Below, one piece after another: positions 22,996 to 31,617 of a DNA stretch of 32,045 nt (positions are counted from its first letter, which is position 1; the number at the start of each line of letters is the position of its first letter). Under the pieces are notes generated by a model that was not told where the DNA came from, ran no database searches, and was given only the letters and a program-made list of their open reading frames with translations. Both the position numbers and the translations under genes were made by a program. This DNA is from Bacilli bacterium (lineage in GTDB: Bacteria; Bacillota_I; Bacilli_A; RFN20; CAG-826): the NCBI GenBank assembly GCA_016302065.1, contig JAEDOI010000010.1, positions 1-32,045 of the forward strand. The letters are read 5' to 3'.

Positions 22996-23826
22996 TTACT
23001 CCACAAAAATAATTAAGATACTAACTAAGATGCCAATTAATATAAATAAAAAAGAATATTTTGATTTATATTTATAAAAGATTTGAGGTAATAATTCGAT
23101 AAATAAAACATATAATAAAGTTCCACTACTAATAGAAAAGACAATCATGTTAAATAATGTTGAATCATTAACACTAACAAAATATCCAATTATAGAAAAC
23201 AAAAACGCTGGAGCGGATGATAAAAGTGTCATTAATAAAGAAAAAGAAAACTTTTTATTAGACTTTAAGAACGAACTACACATTGTATATCCAATGAAAA
23301 AGTTATGTATAAATAAAGCAATAGAAAAGGTTATACCAACATAAGGAATAGATGTTATATTGACATTAAAAATAGTTCCTAATGATAGACCTTCAGGAAT
23401 ATTATGAATCGATATGGCTCCTAGAAATAAAATAGCAGCAACAATTTGGTTATCGTTATTGGTTATTAATTCACTAGTATGAGCATGATCTTCACAAGCT
23501 TCATCATCATCATTATCTTTTTTATGATGATTGCTAATTTTATGAAGTAGTTCATGAAGAGCAAAGAATAAAAGTCCTACAACTAATATAATTCCAACTG
23601 ATATTAATATTCCTATTATTTTATTTTCACTAAAATAAGAAGTAGAGTTTTCGATTGCTTCAACAATCATTTCGAAGAATAGTAAGCCAACTACAATTCC
23701 AACACTAAAATTTTGTAAAAAAGATTCTAATAATTTAGGCATCTTATTATTAAATTTAGATATTAATGCTCCTAGAAGTGTAGCAATAATAGTAGCAAAT
23801 ATTGAAAAGATAAAATAGTATAACAT
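22996..23826 (-). CDS. ZIP family metal transporter
   Basis: The 276-residue integral membrane protein has about eight hydrophobic segments and the ZIP signature SIHNIPEGLSLG in the fourth helix (His and Glu metal ligands) with a second site ALFIHNFFIGY in the fifth. A cytosolic-type loop, HKISNHHKKDNDDDEACEDHAH, is rich in His and Asp and probably binds metal. ZIP proteins import Zn, Mn or Fe. ATG 23826 has no ribosome site; the promoter places the transcript start beside it. Confidence 0.9.
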   Translation of the reverse strand: MLYYFIFSIFATIIATLLGALISKFNNKMPKLLESFLQNFSVGIVVGLLFFEMIVEAIENSTSYFSENKIIGILISVGIILVVGLLFFALHELLHKISNHHKKDNDDDEACEDHAHTSELITNNDNQIVAAILFLGAISIHNIPEGLSLGTIFNVNITSIPYVGITFSIALFIHNFFIGYTMCSSFLKSNKKFSFSLLMTLLSSAPAFLFSIIGYFVSVNDSTLFNMIVFSISSGTLLYVLFIELLPQIFYKYKSKYSFLFILIGILVSILIIFVE

Positions 23827-23833
23827 GTTAAAT

Positions 23834-23842
23834 ATAATATCA
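23834..23842 (-). promoter_or_regulatory. Extended -10 box of the ZIP operon, near-leaderless
   Basis: TGATATTAT on the minus strand gives TATTAT at 23839-23834 with TG one base upstream. The expected start is near 23827, adjacent to ATG 23826. The -35 region is weak. Confidence 0.45.
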
Positions 23843-23898
23843 AATTTAATAATGAATGTGTTATAGAATGATTATTTATTTTTTGATAGGATATTAAC

Positions 23899-25080
23899 AT
23901 GAACATTTTAATAGTTGGTAGTGGATGTAGTGCAGTGTACTTAGCTTCTTTAATTTCTTTCTATAAAAAAGAAATAAAGGTTGATATTTTAAGTAATGAT
24001 GATGTAATTGGAAAGAAGATTTTAGTTACTGGAAATGGAAGATGTAATTTAGGAAATTTAGGTAATATTGGAATTAATGAATATAATAATGAAATTACAA
24101 AAGATATCGTGTCATCTTTTTCAATTGAAAATATTATTTCATTCCTATCAAATATTGGAATTCACGTTACAACTATTAATAATTTAGTTTATCCATATTC
24201 ATTAAGCAGCAAAAATTATCGTGAATTTCTATCTGCTTTTATATTAAACAATAAAAATGTTAAAGTATTAAAAGATTTAAAATTTGTTGATTATATTTCT
24301 AAGAATAACGAAGTAGAAGTTAAATTAAATAATAATATTAAAACTTATGATAAGATAGTTTTTGCTACAGGTGGAATTAGTGGAAATAATAAAAATAGTG
24401 CGGAAATCATAGGTATTTTGAAAAAACATAACTATGTAATTAATCCTTTTAGACCAGGTTTAGCCCCAATTAAGACAAAAGAAAAGACTGCTTTAGTTAA
24501 TGGGAAAAGAGTAAAATGTGATATTAGTTTATTAAAAAATAATAAATTAATTTATAAAGAACATGGTGAAGTATTATTTAAAAAAGATGGTCTTAGTGGT
24601 ATATCTATATTTAATTGTTCATCTTTAATTAATAGATCAAGTGAAATTGCAGATTTTGTCATTTCATTAGATTTATTTCCTGATTATGATTTAACTAATT
24701 TAATAAATTTATTGACTAAATTTAATAAAAGCAATACGAATTCCTTACTACATTCTTTTTTTGATAAAGATATGTCTTTATTTATCTTAAAAATGATACA
24801 GATGAATAAAGTTAGTAAATATAGTGAAAAAGAAATTAAATCATTGGCATTTAGTTTAAAAAATTTGAAATTTCATTATGAAGCAACATATGATTTTAAA
24901 GATTCTCAAGTATCTATTGGTGGAATAAGTTACTCTAATTTAAACATTACCTCATTAGAATCACTACTAGAAAAAAATATTTATTTCATTGGTGAAATTC
25001 TTGATTCTGATGGATTATGTGGTGGATATAATTTAATGTTTGCTTTTGCTAGTGCATTTAAAGTTTTGAATTCATTATAA
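23899..25080 (+). CDS. HI0933/YhiN family FAD-dependent oxidoreductase
   Basis: The 393-residue flavoprotein has an N-terminal Rossmann motif (ILIVGSGCSAVYLASL, Gly-x-Gly with unusual Cys-Ser instead of Gly-Ala), VIGKKILVTGNGRCNL, which is diagnostic for this family, IVFATGGISGN, FRPGLAPIKTKE, and the C-terminal FAD contact GLCGGYNLMFAFASA. Members are called aminoacetone oxidase-like or BaiN/RdsA; the substrate here is unknown. GGA lies about eight bases before ATG 23899. Its end overlaps the convergent phosphoesterase gene by six bases. Confidence 0.88.
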   Translation: MNILIVGSGCSAVYLASLISFYKKEIKVDILSNDDVIGKKILVTGNGRCNLGNLGNIGINEYNNEITKDIVSSFSIENIISFLSNIGIHVTTINNLVYPYSLSSKNYREFLSAFILNNKNVKVLKDLKFVDYISKNNEVEVKLNNNIKTYDKIVFATGGISGNNKNSAEIIGILKKHNYVINPFRPGLAPIKTKEKTALVNGKRVKCDISLLKNNKLIYKEHGEVLFKKDGLSGISIFNCSSLINRSSEIADFVISLDLFPDYDLTNLINLLTKFNKSNTNSLLHSFFDKDMSLFILKMIQMNKVSKYSEKEIKSLAFSLKNLKFHYEATYDFKDSQVSIGGISYSNLNITSLESLLEKNIYFIGEILDSDGLCGGYNLMFAFASAFKVLNSL

Positions 25081-25530
25081 TTCAACAGTTTTAAATTTAT
25101 ATGTGATATTGTTTTTATCTTTTATCTCTAGAATTAAATAACTTCCTAAAGATGAATCTCTTGGTCTAGTTAAACTACCAGGATTAAAAACATATGTATT
25201 TCCTATTTCTTTTGCAAATTTTTTATGTGTATGACCAAATAAAAAGATGTCGCATTCTTTACTTTCTATATATTTTTCAAAATTATAAAAATCTATATTA
25301 TTACCATGTTCAAAATGAATATTAAATGCTCCATAATCGATGTCTCTAAATTTAGGAGCATCACTTAAAAAATCACAATTTCCTCTAACAAAAATAAATC
25401 TATTTAGTAAATATTCGGGTATTTCATAATCCCCAAGGTGAATAAAAACATCTACATCTTGGTTGGAATAGACTATTTGTTGAAGGTAGTTATAATCACC
25501 ATGAGAATCACTTACAATTAAAAATTTCAT
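25075..25530 (-). CDS. YfcE/MJ0936-type metallophosphoesterase
   Basis: The 151-residue protein has the calcineurin-like set of metal ligands: SDSHGD (residues 7-12), HLGDYE, RGNCD, EHGNN and FGHTHKK, followed by FNPGSLTRPR. This is the small YfcE group that hydrolyses phosphodiesters in vitro; the physiological substrate is unknown. The upstream gap to the decarboxylase gene is short and divergent, so control regions may overlap. Confidence 0.9.
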   Translation of the reverse strand: MKFLIVSDSHGDYNYLQQIVYSNQDVDVFIHLGDYEIPEYLLNRFIFVRGNCDFLSDAPKFRDIDYGAFNIHFEHGNNIDFYNFEKYIESKECDIFLFGHTHKKFAKEIGNTYVFNPGSLTRPRDSSLGSYLILEIKDKNNITYKFKTVEL

Positions 25531-25583
25531 AATAATTTTATTAATTAATAATTAATATTCTTTTTTACTATTAATTATTATGT

Positions 25584-25617
25584 TATATTTTACTACTAGA
25601 AAATAAATATTTTCTAG
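25584..25617 (+). promoter_or_regulatory. -10 box followed by a leader-forming hairpin
   Basis: TATATT (25584-25589) is followed after six bases by CTAGAAAAT (25596-25604) and ATTTTCTAG (25609-25617), a perfect 9-bp stem with a four-base loop. The hairpin would begin at the predicted transcription start and end nine bases before ATG 25627, with no ribosome site between. Confidence 0.5.
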
Positions 25618-25626
25618 AAAAATAAA

Positions 25627-27108
25627 ATGAAACACGATATTGATTTAAAAAAGCAAAGCAAAACTCCTTATCTTGATAATTATCAAAAATATTTAGATGG
25701 AAAATATACTGCTTTTGACGTTCCTGGACATCATCAAGGCGGGATTATAACTCCTTTTGATAAAGTATTTACACATATAATTTATGAAAAAGATATTAAT
25801 TGTCCAGAAGGAATGGATAATTTATTACATCCTCATGAATGCATTAAAGAAGCTCAAGAATTATATGCTCTAGCAACTAATGCTCAATATGCTAAATTTC
25901 TAGTAAACGGCTCAACTAGTGGTATATTAGTAATGCTTTTAAGTGTATTAAAAGCTCATGATAAAATTATTTTACCTAGAAATGTTCATAAATCAGTTAT
26001 CAATGGATTAATCCTTTCTGGCGCATTTCCTATTTTTGTTATGCCAGAAATCGATAAAGAAACAGAAATTGTTAATCAAATAAGTTTTGAAAAATGGAAA
26101 GAAACTATTGATAATAATCTTGATGCAAAAGCAATATTTATTATAAATCCAACTTATTTTGGCGCTACAGCTGATTTAAAAAAGATAGTAGAATATGCTC
26201 ATGAAAAAAATATTATTGTTTTAGTTGATGAAGCTCATGGAAGTCACTTTTATTTTAATTCTACTCTTCCAATAACAGCGATGGATGCTAATGCCGATAT
26301 GGCTACTTTATCAATCCATAAAACTGGTGGTAGTTTAACTCAATCCAGTTTATTATTAATAAAATCAACTTTAGTTGATATTGAAGATGTTAACAATGCA
26401 TTTAATTTAATTACTACAACATCTCCTAGTAATATTCTTTTAGCAAGTTTAGATGCTAGTCGAAAATTTTTGGTATTTAAAGGAGAAAAAGAGATTAAAA
26501 AGGCAATTGATTTATGCGCAAAAGCTAAAGATTTGATCAATAAGATTGATGGATTTAGAGTTCTTGATAAAGAATATTTTTTAAGTCATGGGTGTAGTGA
26601 TTATGATACAACAAAACTTGTAATCAGAATTGAAAAATTAGCTTTAAATGGCTTTCAAGTTTACAAAATTCTTCAAAAACAGTATCACATTCAAATTGAA
26701 TTAGCTGAAACTAATGTTTTGCTTTGTCTTTTTACAATCGGTAGTAAAGAAGAAGATATTAAAGTTTTAGTTAATGCTTTAAAAGAAATATCAAAGGTTT
26801 ACTATAAAGAAGGAAAACGTGAAAGAAAACTACAACCATTTAATTTTTCAAAATCAGTTTTACGTCCTCGTTCAGCCTATCAAGGTAAAGAAGTTAAGGT
26901 TAAATTAGAAGAATCTCTTGGATATATTTCAAAAGAAATGATAATGATTTATCCACCTGGAATTCCATTAATAATACCAGGAGAAATAATTACCAAAGAA
27001 ATTTTGAAACAACTAGATATTTATCGTAAAAAGAAAGTAAATATTATTTCAAAATATACAAATTGCGATTTTGTTAGTTGTGTAGCGGAGAAAGATGATG
27101 AAAATTAA
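25627..27108 (+). CDS. Orn/Lys/Arg decarboxylase family PLP enzyme
   Basis: The 493-residue protein belongs to the fold-type I decarboxylases. FDVPGHHQGG near residue 35, FLVNGSTSGI, INPTYFGATADL, VLVDEAHGSHFYF (PLP-binding Asp and His) and LSIHKTGGSLTQSS with the PLP Lys232 are all seen; the C-terminal domain (about 390-490) has the usual PPGIPLIIPGE. It lacks the N-terminal wing domain of the large inducible enzymes and resembles SpeA/YaaO of Bacillota, so arginine or lysine is the likely substrate; this cannot be settled from sequence. The hairpin at 25596-25617 forms most of its leader. Confidence 0.9.
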   Translation: MKHDIDLKKQSKTPYLDNYQKYLDGKYTAFDVPGHHQGGIITPFDKVFTHIIYEKDINCPEGMDNLLHPHECIKEAQELYALATNAQYAKFLVNGSTSGILVMLLSVLKAHDKIILPRNVHKSVINGLILSGAFPIFVMPEIDKETEIVNQISFEKWKETIDNNLDAKAIFIINPTYFGATADLKKIVEYAHEKNIIVLVDEAHGSHFYFNSTLPITAMDANADMATLSIHKTGGSLTQSSLLLIKSTLVDIEDVNNAFNLITTTSPSNILLASLDASRKFLVFKGEKEIKKAIDLCAKAKDLINKIDGFRVLDKEYFLSHGCSDYDTTKLVIRIEKLALNGFQVYKILQKQYHIQIELAETNVLLCLFTIGSKEEDIKVLVNALKEISKVYYKEGKRERKLQPFNFSKSVLRPRSAYQGKEVKVKLEESLGYISKEMIMIYPPGIPLIIPGEIITKEILKQLDIYRKKKVNIISKYTNCDFVSCVAEKDDEN

Positions 27109-27793
27109 AGTCAAAGAAATAATTATTATTATGTTTTTAGCTCTAATTGGAGGTATATTAGATACTTTTTGCTTTAAAGAAAATTTCAATACTTTTTGTT
27201 TAATTCAAACTGGAAACTTTACTAAAATATTCGTTGAATTAATTAATGGAAATATCGAATTAGGTTTATATAGTTTAATGATTTTTTTAGTTTTTATTGT
27301 AGGAATTATTTTATTTAAGGTACTAAATACATATGTTTTTAATAAAACTATTTTAGATAAATCTTTTATAAATTCTTTAATACTTGGTTTATTACTTATT
27401 CCTTTAATTTTTTTAGAGTTTAATTCTGCAACAATTTTTAATGTTAATAATGTAGTAAATTCTATTTGTATTTCACTTGTTGGATCATTAATCCTTGTAA
27501 GTTTTTCAAGAGTAGGTGAGATTAATTTTGCTTCGACAATGATAACAAATGATACAAGACTAATGGGTGAAAATTTAATTGAAGGAATTAAAGAAAAAGA
27601 TAAAACAAAATTAAAGAAAACATTAATATATTTTGGAATTCTGTTGGTTTTTGCTTTAGGTGTTATAAGCACTGCTTTAATTATTAAATTTGTTGATGAT
27701 ACAATAAGAGAAAGATTGATTTTACTAATTTTATTTATCTCAATAATTGTTATTATTGTTTTAAATTTTAAAATTATGAAGGAGAAACTATGA
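27098..27793 (+). CDS. YoaK/DUF1275-type membrane protein
   Basis: The 231-residue protein has about six hydrophobic segments and the family pattern ALIGGILDTFCF followed by FCLIQTGNFTKI (compare QTGN of YoaK proteins) in the first third. The function of the family is not established. GGAG (27087-27090) lies seven bases before ATG 27098; ATG 27095 is also possible. It overlaps the decarboxylase end and the SDR start (ATGA), so all three are cotranscribed; a product exporter for the decarboxylase is conceivable but unsupported. Confidence 0.78.
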   Translation: MKIKVKEIIIIMFLALIGGILDTFCFKENFNTFCLIQTGNFTKIFVELINGNIELGLYSLMIFLVFIVGIILFKVLNTYVFNKTILDKSFINSLILGLLLIPLIFLEFNSATIFNVNNVVNSICISLVGSLILVSFSRVGEINFASTMITNDTRLMGENLIEGIKEKDKTKLKKTLIYFGILLVFALGVISTALIIKFVDDTIRERLILLILFISIIVIIVLNFKIMKEKL

Positions 27794-28578
27794 GTAAATA
27801 TTGCTTAATTACTGGCGCTAGTAGTGGAATTGGTGAGGAATTTGCTTATATTTTTGCAAAAAATAACTATGATTTGATTTTAGTTGCTAGAAGAAAAGAT
27901 CGACTTGAGAAAATAAAAGAAACGATTAATAAGATGTATAAAGTTGATGTTATTTGTTTGTCTTATGATTTATCATCTTTAGAAAATATTGATTGTTTAT
28001 TTAAAGATCTTAAAAATAAAAATATATTTGTGCATACTTTAATAAATAATGCTGGTTTTGCATATCATTCTAATTATGTTAATAGTGATTATAATAAACA
28101 ACAAAATTTAATAGATCTTAATATTAGTTGTTTATCAAAATTATCTTATTTATTTGGAAAAGAGATGGCAAATAAAAAAGAAGGAGAAATTTTAAATATT
28201 GCTTCAATTGCAGCTTATATGAGTGGGCCATATGCTGCTACATATTATGCTTCAAAATCATATGTATTATCATTTTCAGAAGCTTTAAAAGAAGAATTGA
28301 AGCCATATAATGTTGTAGTTAGCTGTATTTGTCCAGGACCTACTAAAACTGAATTTGAAGAAAAAGCTTTATTAAAGGATTCTAATATGTTTAAAAGTTT
28401 ACCAGTAATGAAAGCTTCAAAAGTTGCAAAAATTGGTTTTAATGCCTTAAAAAGAAAAAGAACCGTTGTTCATTGCGGTATTTTTGTTAAGTTTGGTGCC
28501 TTTTTAACACGCTTTTTTCCTAGATGTTTAACAAGAAAAGTCGGGAAAAGTGTAAATAAAAATCCTTTAAAGAAATAG
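27790..28578 (+). CDS. Short-chain dehydrogenase/reductase
   Basis: The 262-residue protein has the classical SDR motifs: cofactor loop TGASSGIG (residues 8-15), basic ARRKD that suggests NADP, NNAG (about 88-91), the catalytic Ser in NIASIAAY, and YYASK with Tyr and Lys near 156-160, then PGPTKTEF. The basic C-terminus resembles the YqjQ/DltE group. GGAG lies seven bases before ATG 27790. The substrate is unknown. Its stop directly abuts the end of the convergent dtxR-like gene. Confidence 0.9.
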   Translation: MSKYCLITGASSGIGEEFAYIFAKNNYDLILVARRKDRLEKIKETINKMYKVDVICLSYDLSSLENIDCLFKDLKNKNIFVHTLINNAGFAYHSNYVNSDYNKQQNLIDLNISCLSKLSYLFGKEMANKKEGEILNIASIAAYMSGPYAATYYASKSYVLSFSEALKEELKPYNVVVSCICPGPTKTEFEEKALLKDSNMFKSLPVMKASKVAKIGFNALKRKRTVVHCGIFVKFGAFLTRFFPRCLTRKVGKSVNKNPLKK

Positions 28579-28950
28579 TTATTTAGATATAAATTCTTTA
28601 ATTTTTAAGAATGTTTCTTCACTAATTACATGTTCTATTTTACAACAATCTGTTTCAGCTATTTGTTCATCAACTCCTAATTTTAAAAGAAATGATTTTA
28701 AAATAGTGTGTCTTTCATATGTTTTTTTACCAATTTCTCTTCCTTTTTCAGTTAAAGCAATTTTTCCATATTTTTCTTTAATTATATATCCAAGTTCATT
28801 TAATTTATCACTAGCTTTAGTTATAGCACTACGTGAAAAAGAAAAGAAAGATGCCATATCTAAAGGTTTAATCCATTTTTCCCCTTCTAATTCTTTTGTA
28901 TACATGAACTCTAAATAATTTTCAATGCTTTCTGTTAAGAGTTTTTCCAT
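28579..28950 (-). CDS. DtxR/MntR family metal-dependent repressor
   Basis: The 123-residue protein has the DtxR winged helix (about 1-60: ESIENYLEFMYT, then MASFFSFSRSAITKASDKLNELGYI as the HTH) and the dimerisation/metal domain (about 64-123) with GREIGKKTYERHTILKSFLL, ETDCCKIEHVISEE, whose Cys, Glu and His positions match metal ligands of the family. There is no SH3-like domain. Being divergent from feoAB, it is probably an iron sensor rather than a manganese sensor. ATG 28950 is chosen since upstream in-frame codons lie beyond the promoter; no ribosome site is present. Confidence 0.88.
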   Translation of the reverse strand: MEKLLTESIENYLEFMYTKELEGEKWIKPLDMASFFSFSRSAITKASDKLNELGYIIKEKYGKIALTEKGREIGKKTYERHTILKSFLLKLGVDEQIAETDCCKIEHVISEETFLKIKEFISK

Positions 28951-28958
28951 ATATAAAT

Positions 28959-28986
28959 ATTTTAAAACAATTAATAATATTTTCAA
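28959..28986 (-). promoter_or_regulatory. Promoter of the dtxR-like gene, leaderless
   Basis: On the minus strand TTGAAA (28986-28981) and TAAAAT (28964-28959) are 16 bases apart. The expected start near 28952 is two bases before ATG 28950. Confidence 0.55.
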
Positions 28987-29002
28987 ATATTTATTATTTT
29001 TG

Positions 29003-29054
29003 TTGATTATGGTTAACAAAATAACTATAATCTTAATTGTTAACTTAGGTTAAC
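29003..29054 (+). promoter_or_regulatory. feoAB promoter with three GTTAAC boxes, candidate DtxR operator
   Basis: TTGATT (29003-29008) and TATAAT (29026-29031) are 17 bases apart. GTTAAC occurs at 29012-29017 between the boxes and at 29039-29044 and 29049-29054 around the predicted start. The last two frame GTTAACTTAGGTTAAC, which resembles known DtxR-family sites built on TTAGGTTA. Iron-dependent repression of feoAB by the divergent regulator is the simplest reading. Confidence 0.65.
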
Positions 29055-29076
29055 ATTATTTTGAGGGGAGGACAAT

Positions 29077-29385
29077 ATGGATAAAATAGAACGAAAAAAG
29101 AAAAAAGAAGCCAGAAAAGAAGAATATAATTATGTTCACAAAATTGGAGACATATGTCCTTTGTCACATTTAAAAATTAATCAAGTGGGAAAAGTTATTA
29201 ATTTTAATTTTGAAAATAAAGCATTAAGAAGAAGATTGCTTGATATGGGTATAACAAAAGGAGTGGAAATTGAAATTGTAAAGATTTCTCCTCTTCACGA
29301 TCCTTTCAATATAAGGTTAAGAGGATATGAACTATGTATTAGAAAAGATGAATTAGAAAATATAGAATGCGAGGTCATAAAATAA
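29077..29385 (+). CDS. feoA: FeoA, ferrous iron transport accessory protein
   Basis: The 102-residue protein is a FeoA SH3-like domain: CPLSHLKINQVGKVINFN, LRRRLLDMGITKGVEIEIVK, SPLHDPFNIRLRGYELCIRKDE (about residues 26-97). It has a basic, Lys/Glu-rich extension of roughly 22 residues before the domain. FeoA binds FeoB and modulates ferrous iron uptake. GGGGAGG lies five bases before ATG 29077, among the best ribosome sites in the window. Confidence 0.95.
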   Translation: MDKIERKKKKEARKEEYNYVHKIGDICPLSHLKINQVGKVINFNFENKALRRRLLDMGITKGVEIEIVKISPLHDPFNIRLRGYELCIRKDELENIECEVIK

Positions 29386-31475
29386 TGAAATGTGCATTAG
29401 TTGGAAATCAAAATAGTGGCAAATCCCTCTTATTTAATGATTTGACTGGTTTAAATCAAAAAGTTGGTAACTGGGCTGGAGTTACCATTGAAAGAAAAGA
29501 AGGAATTATAAAAGGAACTGATATTGAAATTGTTGATCTTCCTGGAATTTATTCATTGTCCCCTTATACAAGTGAAGAAGAAGTATCAAGAAAATTTATT
29601 ATTGAAGAAAAACCAGATTTAATAATTAATATTATTGATTCTACTTCGATTGAAAGAAGTTTATATCTTACTACTCAATTGCTTGAACTAGGAATTGATG
29701 TTGTTATCGTTTTAAATATGGAAGATATATTAAAGAAAAGAGGATATAAACTAGATATTAAGCAATTAGAAAATTATCTTCATACTAGCTGTTATTCTAT
29801 TAGTGCTTTAAAGAATACTGGTATAAAAGAGCTTGTAAATGCTATTAAAAATAAAGAATATAAAGAAAATTCTAATCTTAATATTTTTAATTCTGATATT
29901 GAAGAATATATTAAAAGAGTTGACCTTTGTTTACCAAGTGAAATTAAAGAAAGAAGATTTAGTGCTATTAAACTTCTTGAAAATGATATTAGATATAACT
30001 CTTTAAAAGAACAATTAAAAAAATCGATTGACATTGATAATGAAATTAAAGTAATTGAAAAAAATAATAATGATGATACAGAAGAATTAATCGCTTCTCA
30101 AAGGTATAAATTTATAGAATCAATAAGAGATTCAGTCATTACTAAATCTAAAAAGAAATCAATTAGTGAAAAAATAGATAAAGTAATTTTAAATAAATAT
30201 GCTTCTATTCCTATTTTCATTTTGATAATGATTATTATATTTACTTTAAGTGTAGGAATAATAGGTGGTTTAACTGTTAATTTAGTAGATACTTTCTTTA
30301 ATGGATGTGATGGAAGTATTCATATTGAAATGTTTGGTATTGAAATTGGAACTATCCCTTCAACATTTAAAGGAATTGGCCCAATGTTAGGTGAAGTAAT
30401 AAGTAACAATAATGGAAGTGATTGGGCTGTAAGTTTAATTGCTGATGGAATAATTGGAGGGGTAGGAGCTGTTGTTAACTTTATCCCTCAATTAGTTATT
30501 TTATTCTTATTATTAAGTCTTCTAGAAACAAGCGGATATATGTCTAGAATTACATTTTTATTTGATAATTTCTTTAGAAAAATTGGATTAAGTGGTAAAT
30601 CTTTAATTCCTTTTATTGTTGGAATTGGTTGTAGTGTTCCTGCAATTATGTCAAGTAGAACAGTAGAAGATGATAAAGAAAAAAAGATGACCATTACCTT
30701 AACTCCTTTTATTCCATGTAATGCTAAACTTCCAATTATTGCATGTATTTGTGGAGGATTCTTTGGTCAATATTCGCTTTTAGTTACAATATTAATGTAT
30801 TTCTTTGCAATAGCAGTAATTATTCTTGTTGGTTGGTTTATGAATAAATTTATTATTAAAAATAAATCAACATCATATTTAATTGAATTACCAGAATATC
30901 ATATTCCAAGTGCTAGATATGTTTTTAAAGATACATTTGAAAAAACTTTAGAATTCTTAAAAAGAGCTGGAACAATTATCCTTCTTGCTTCAATTGTTGT
31001 TTGGTTTTTAGGTTCATTTACCTACGATTTCCACTATGTAGATGGAACAAATCACTTTATAGAACAATCTTTCTTAGCTTATATTGGAAGAGGCTTAAGT
31101 TGGATTTTCTATCCAATGGTTGGAATTGGGCATAACTATAACGATATTTGGGGAATTAGTGTAAGTGCAATTCAAGGGTTAGTTGCTAAAGAACAAGTAA
31201 TTTCTTCAATGCAAGTTATTGCTAAAGTTGCAGATGAAGGAAATATCTTTACAAGCAGTGCCTTCTCTTATCTTAATCCAGTTACTGCTTTTGCTATAAT
31301 GACATTTAATTTATTTAGTGCCCCTTGTTTTGGAACAATAGGAGCTATGAAAAAAGAATTAGGAAGTTATAAAGAAATGTTCAAAGCAATAGGAATTGAG
31401 ACAGGATTTGCATGGGTTATTGCTTCACTTATTGGAATTGTTGGTGGAATTTTAGGACTTTTAGGAGTATTTTAA
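29385..31475 (+). CDS. feoB: FeoB, ferrous iron transporter
   Basis: The 696-residue protein has an N-terminal G domain: G1 GNQNSGKS (about residues 7-14), G2 region with VGNWAGVTIE, G3 DLPG, G4 NMED, G5 SALKNTG; then a GDI helical region, and a membrane domain with the two gate motifs around GIGCSVPAIMSSR and FIPCNAKLPI, whose cysteines are conserved in FeoB. ATG 29385 overlaps the feoA stop (TAATG) with GAGG ten bases upstream; ATG 29367 would lie before that site. It imports Fe(II) across the cytoplasmic membrane. Confidence 0.97.
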   Translation: MKCALVGNQNSGKSLLFNDLTGLNQKVGNWAGVTIERKEGIIKGTDIEIVDLPGIYSLSPYTSEEEVSRKFIIEEKPDLIINIIDSTSIERSLYLTTQLLELGIDVVIVLNMEDILKKRGYKLDIKQLENYLHTSCYSISALKNTGIKELVNAIKNKEYKENSNLNIFNSDIEEYIKRVDLCLPSEIKERRFSAIKLLENDIRYNSLKEQLKKSIDIDNEIKVIEKNNNDDTEELIASQRYKFIESIRDSVITKSKKKSISEKIDKVILNKYASIPIFILIMIIIFTLSVGIIGGLTVNLVDTFFNGCDGSIHIEMFGIEIGTIPSTFKGIGPMLGEVISNNNGSDWAVSLIADGIIGGVGAVVNFIPQLVILFLLLSLLETSGYMSRITFLFDNFFRKIGLSGKSLIPFIVGIGCSVPAIMSSRTVEDDKEKKMTITLTPFIPCNAKLPIIACICGGFFGQYSLLVTILMYFFAIAVIILVGWFMNKFIIKNKSTSYLIELPEYHIPSARYVFKDTFEKTLEFLKRAGTIILLASIVVWFLGSFTYDFHYVDGTNHFIEQSFLAYIGRGLSWIFYPMVGIGHNYNDIWGISVSAIQGLVAKEQVISSMQVIAKVADEGNIFTSSAFSYLNPVTAFAIMTFNLFSAPCFGTIGAMKKELGSYKEMFKAIGIETGFAWVIASLIGIVGGILGLLGVF

Positions 31476-31476
31476 T

Positions 31477-31617
31477 ATGAGTTTAACAGATATTATTGTT
31501 CTTGTTGTTTCTATATTAATTATCGTTTTGATTGTATTCTTTAAATTTATTTTTCCTAGAATTTTAAAAAGAATACATCGTAAAATGCATATAAAAAACA
31601 AAGGATGTTGCAAATGA
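31477..31617 (+). CDS. Small FeoB-associated Cys-containing membrane protein, copy 1
   Basis: The 46-residue product starts MSLTDIIV, has one membrane helix (about residues 4-28), a basic tail (RILKRIHRKMHIKNK) and ends GCCK. AGGAG (31463-31467) lies nine bases before ATG 31477, inside the end of feoB. Small Cys-containing one-helix proteins directly after feoB are known in Bacillota as FeoB-associated proteins, thought to replace FeoC. The next gene starts with the same 24 bases, so this is one of a duplicated pair. Confidence 0.75.
   Translation: MSLTDIIVLVVSILIIVLIVFFKFIFPRILKRIHRKMHIKNKGCCK

Noticed and set aside
27205..27672. Open frame of 155 codons on the minus strand
   Set aside because: It is antisense to the YoaK-type gene, has no ribosome site and no recognisable domain; long antisense frames are expected in AT-rich coding DNA.
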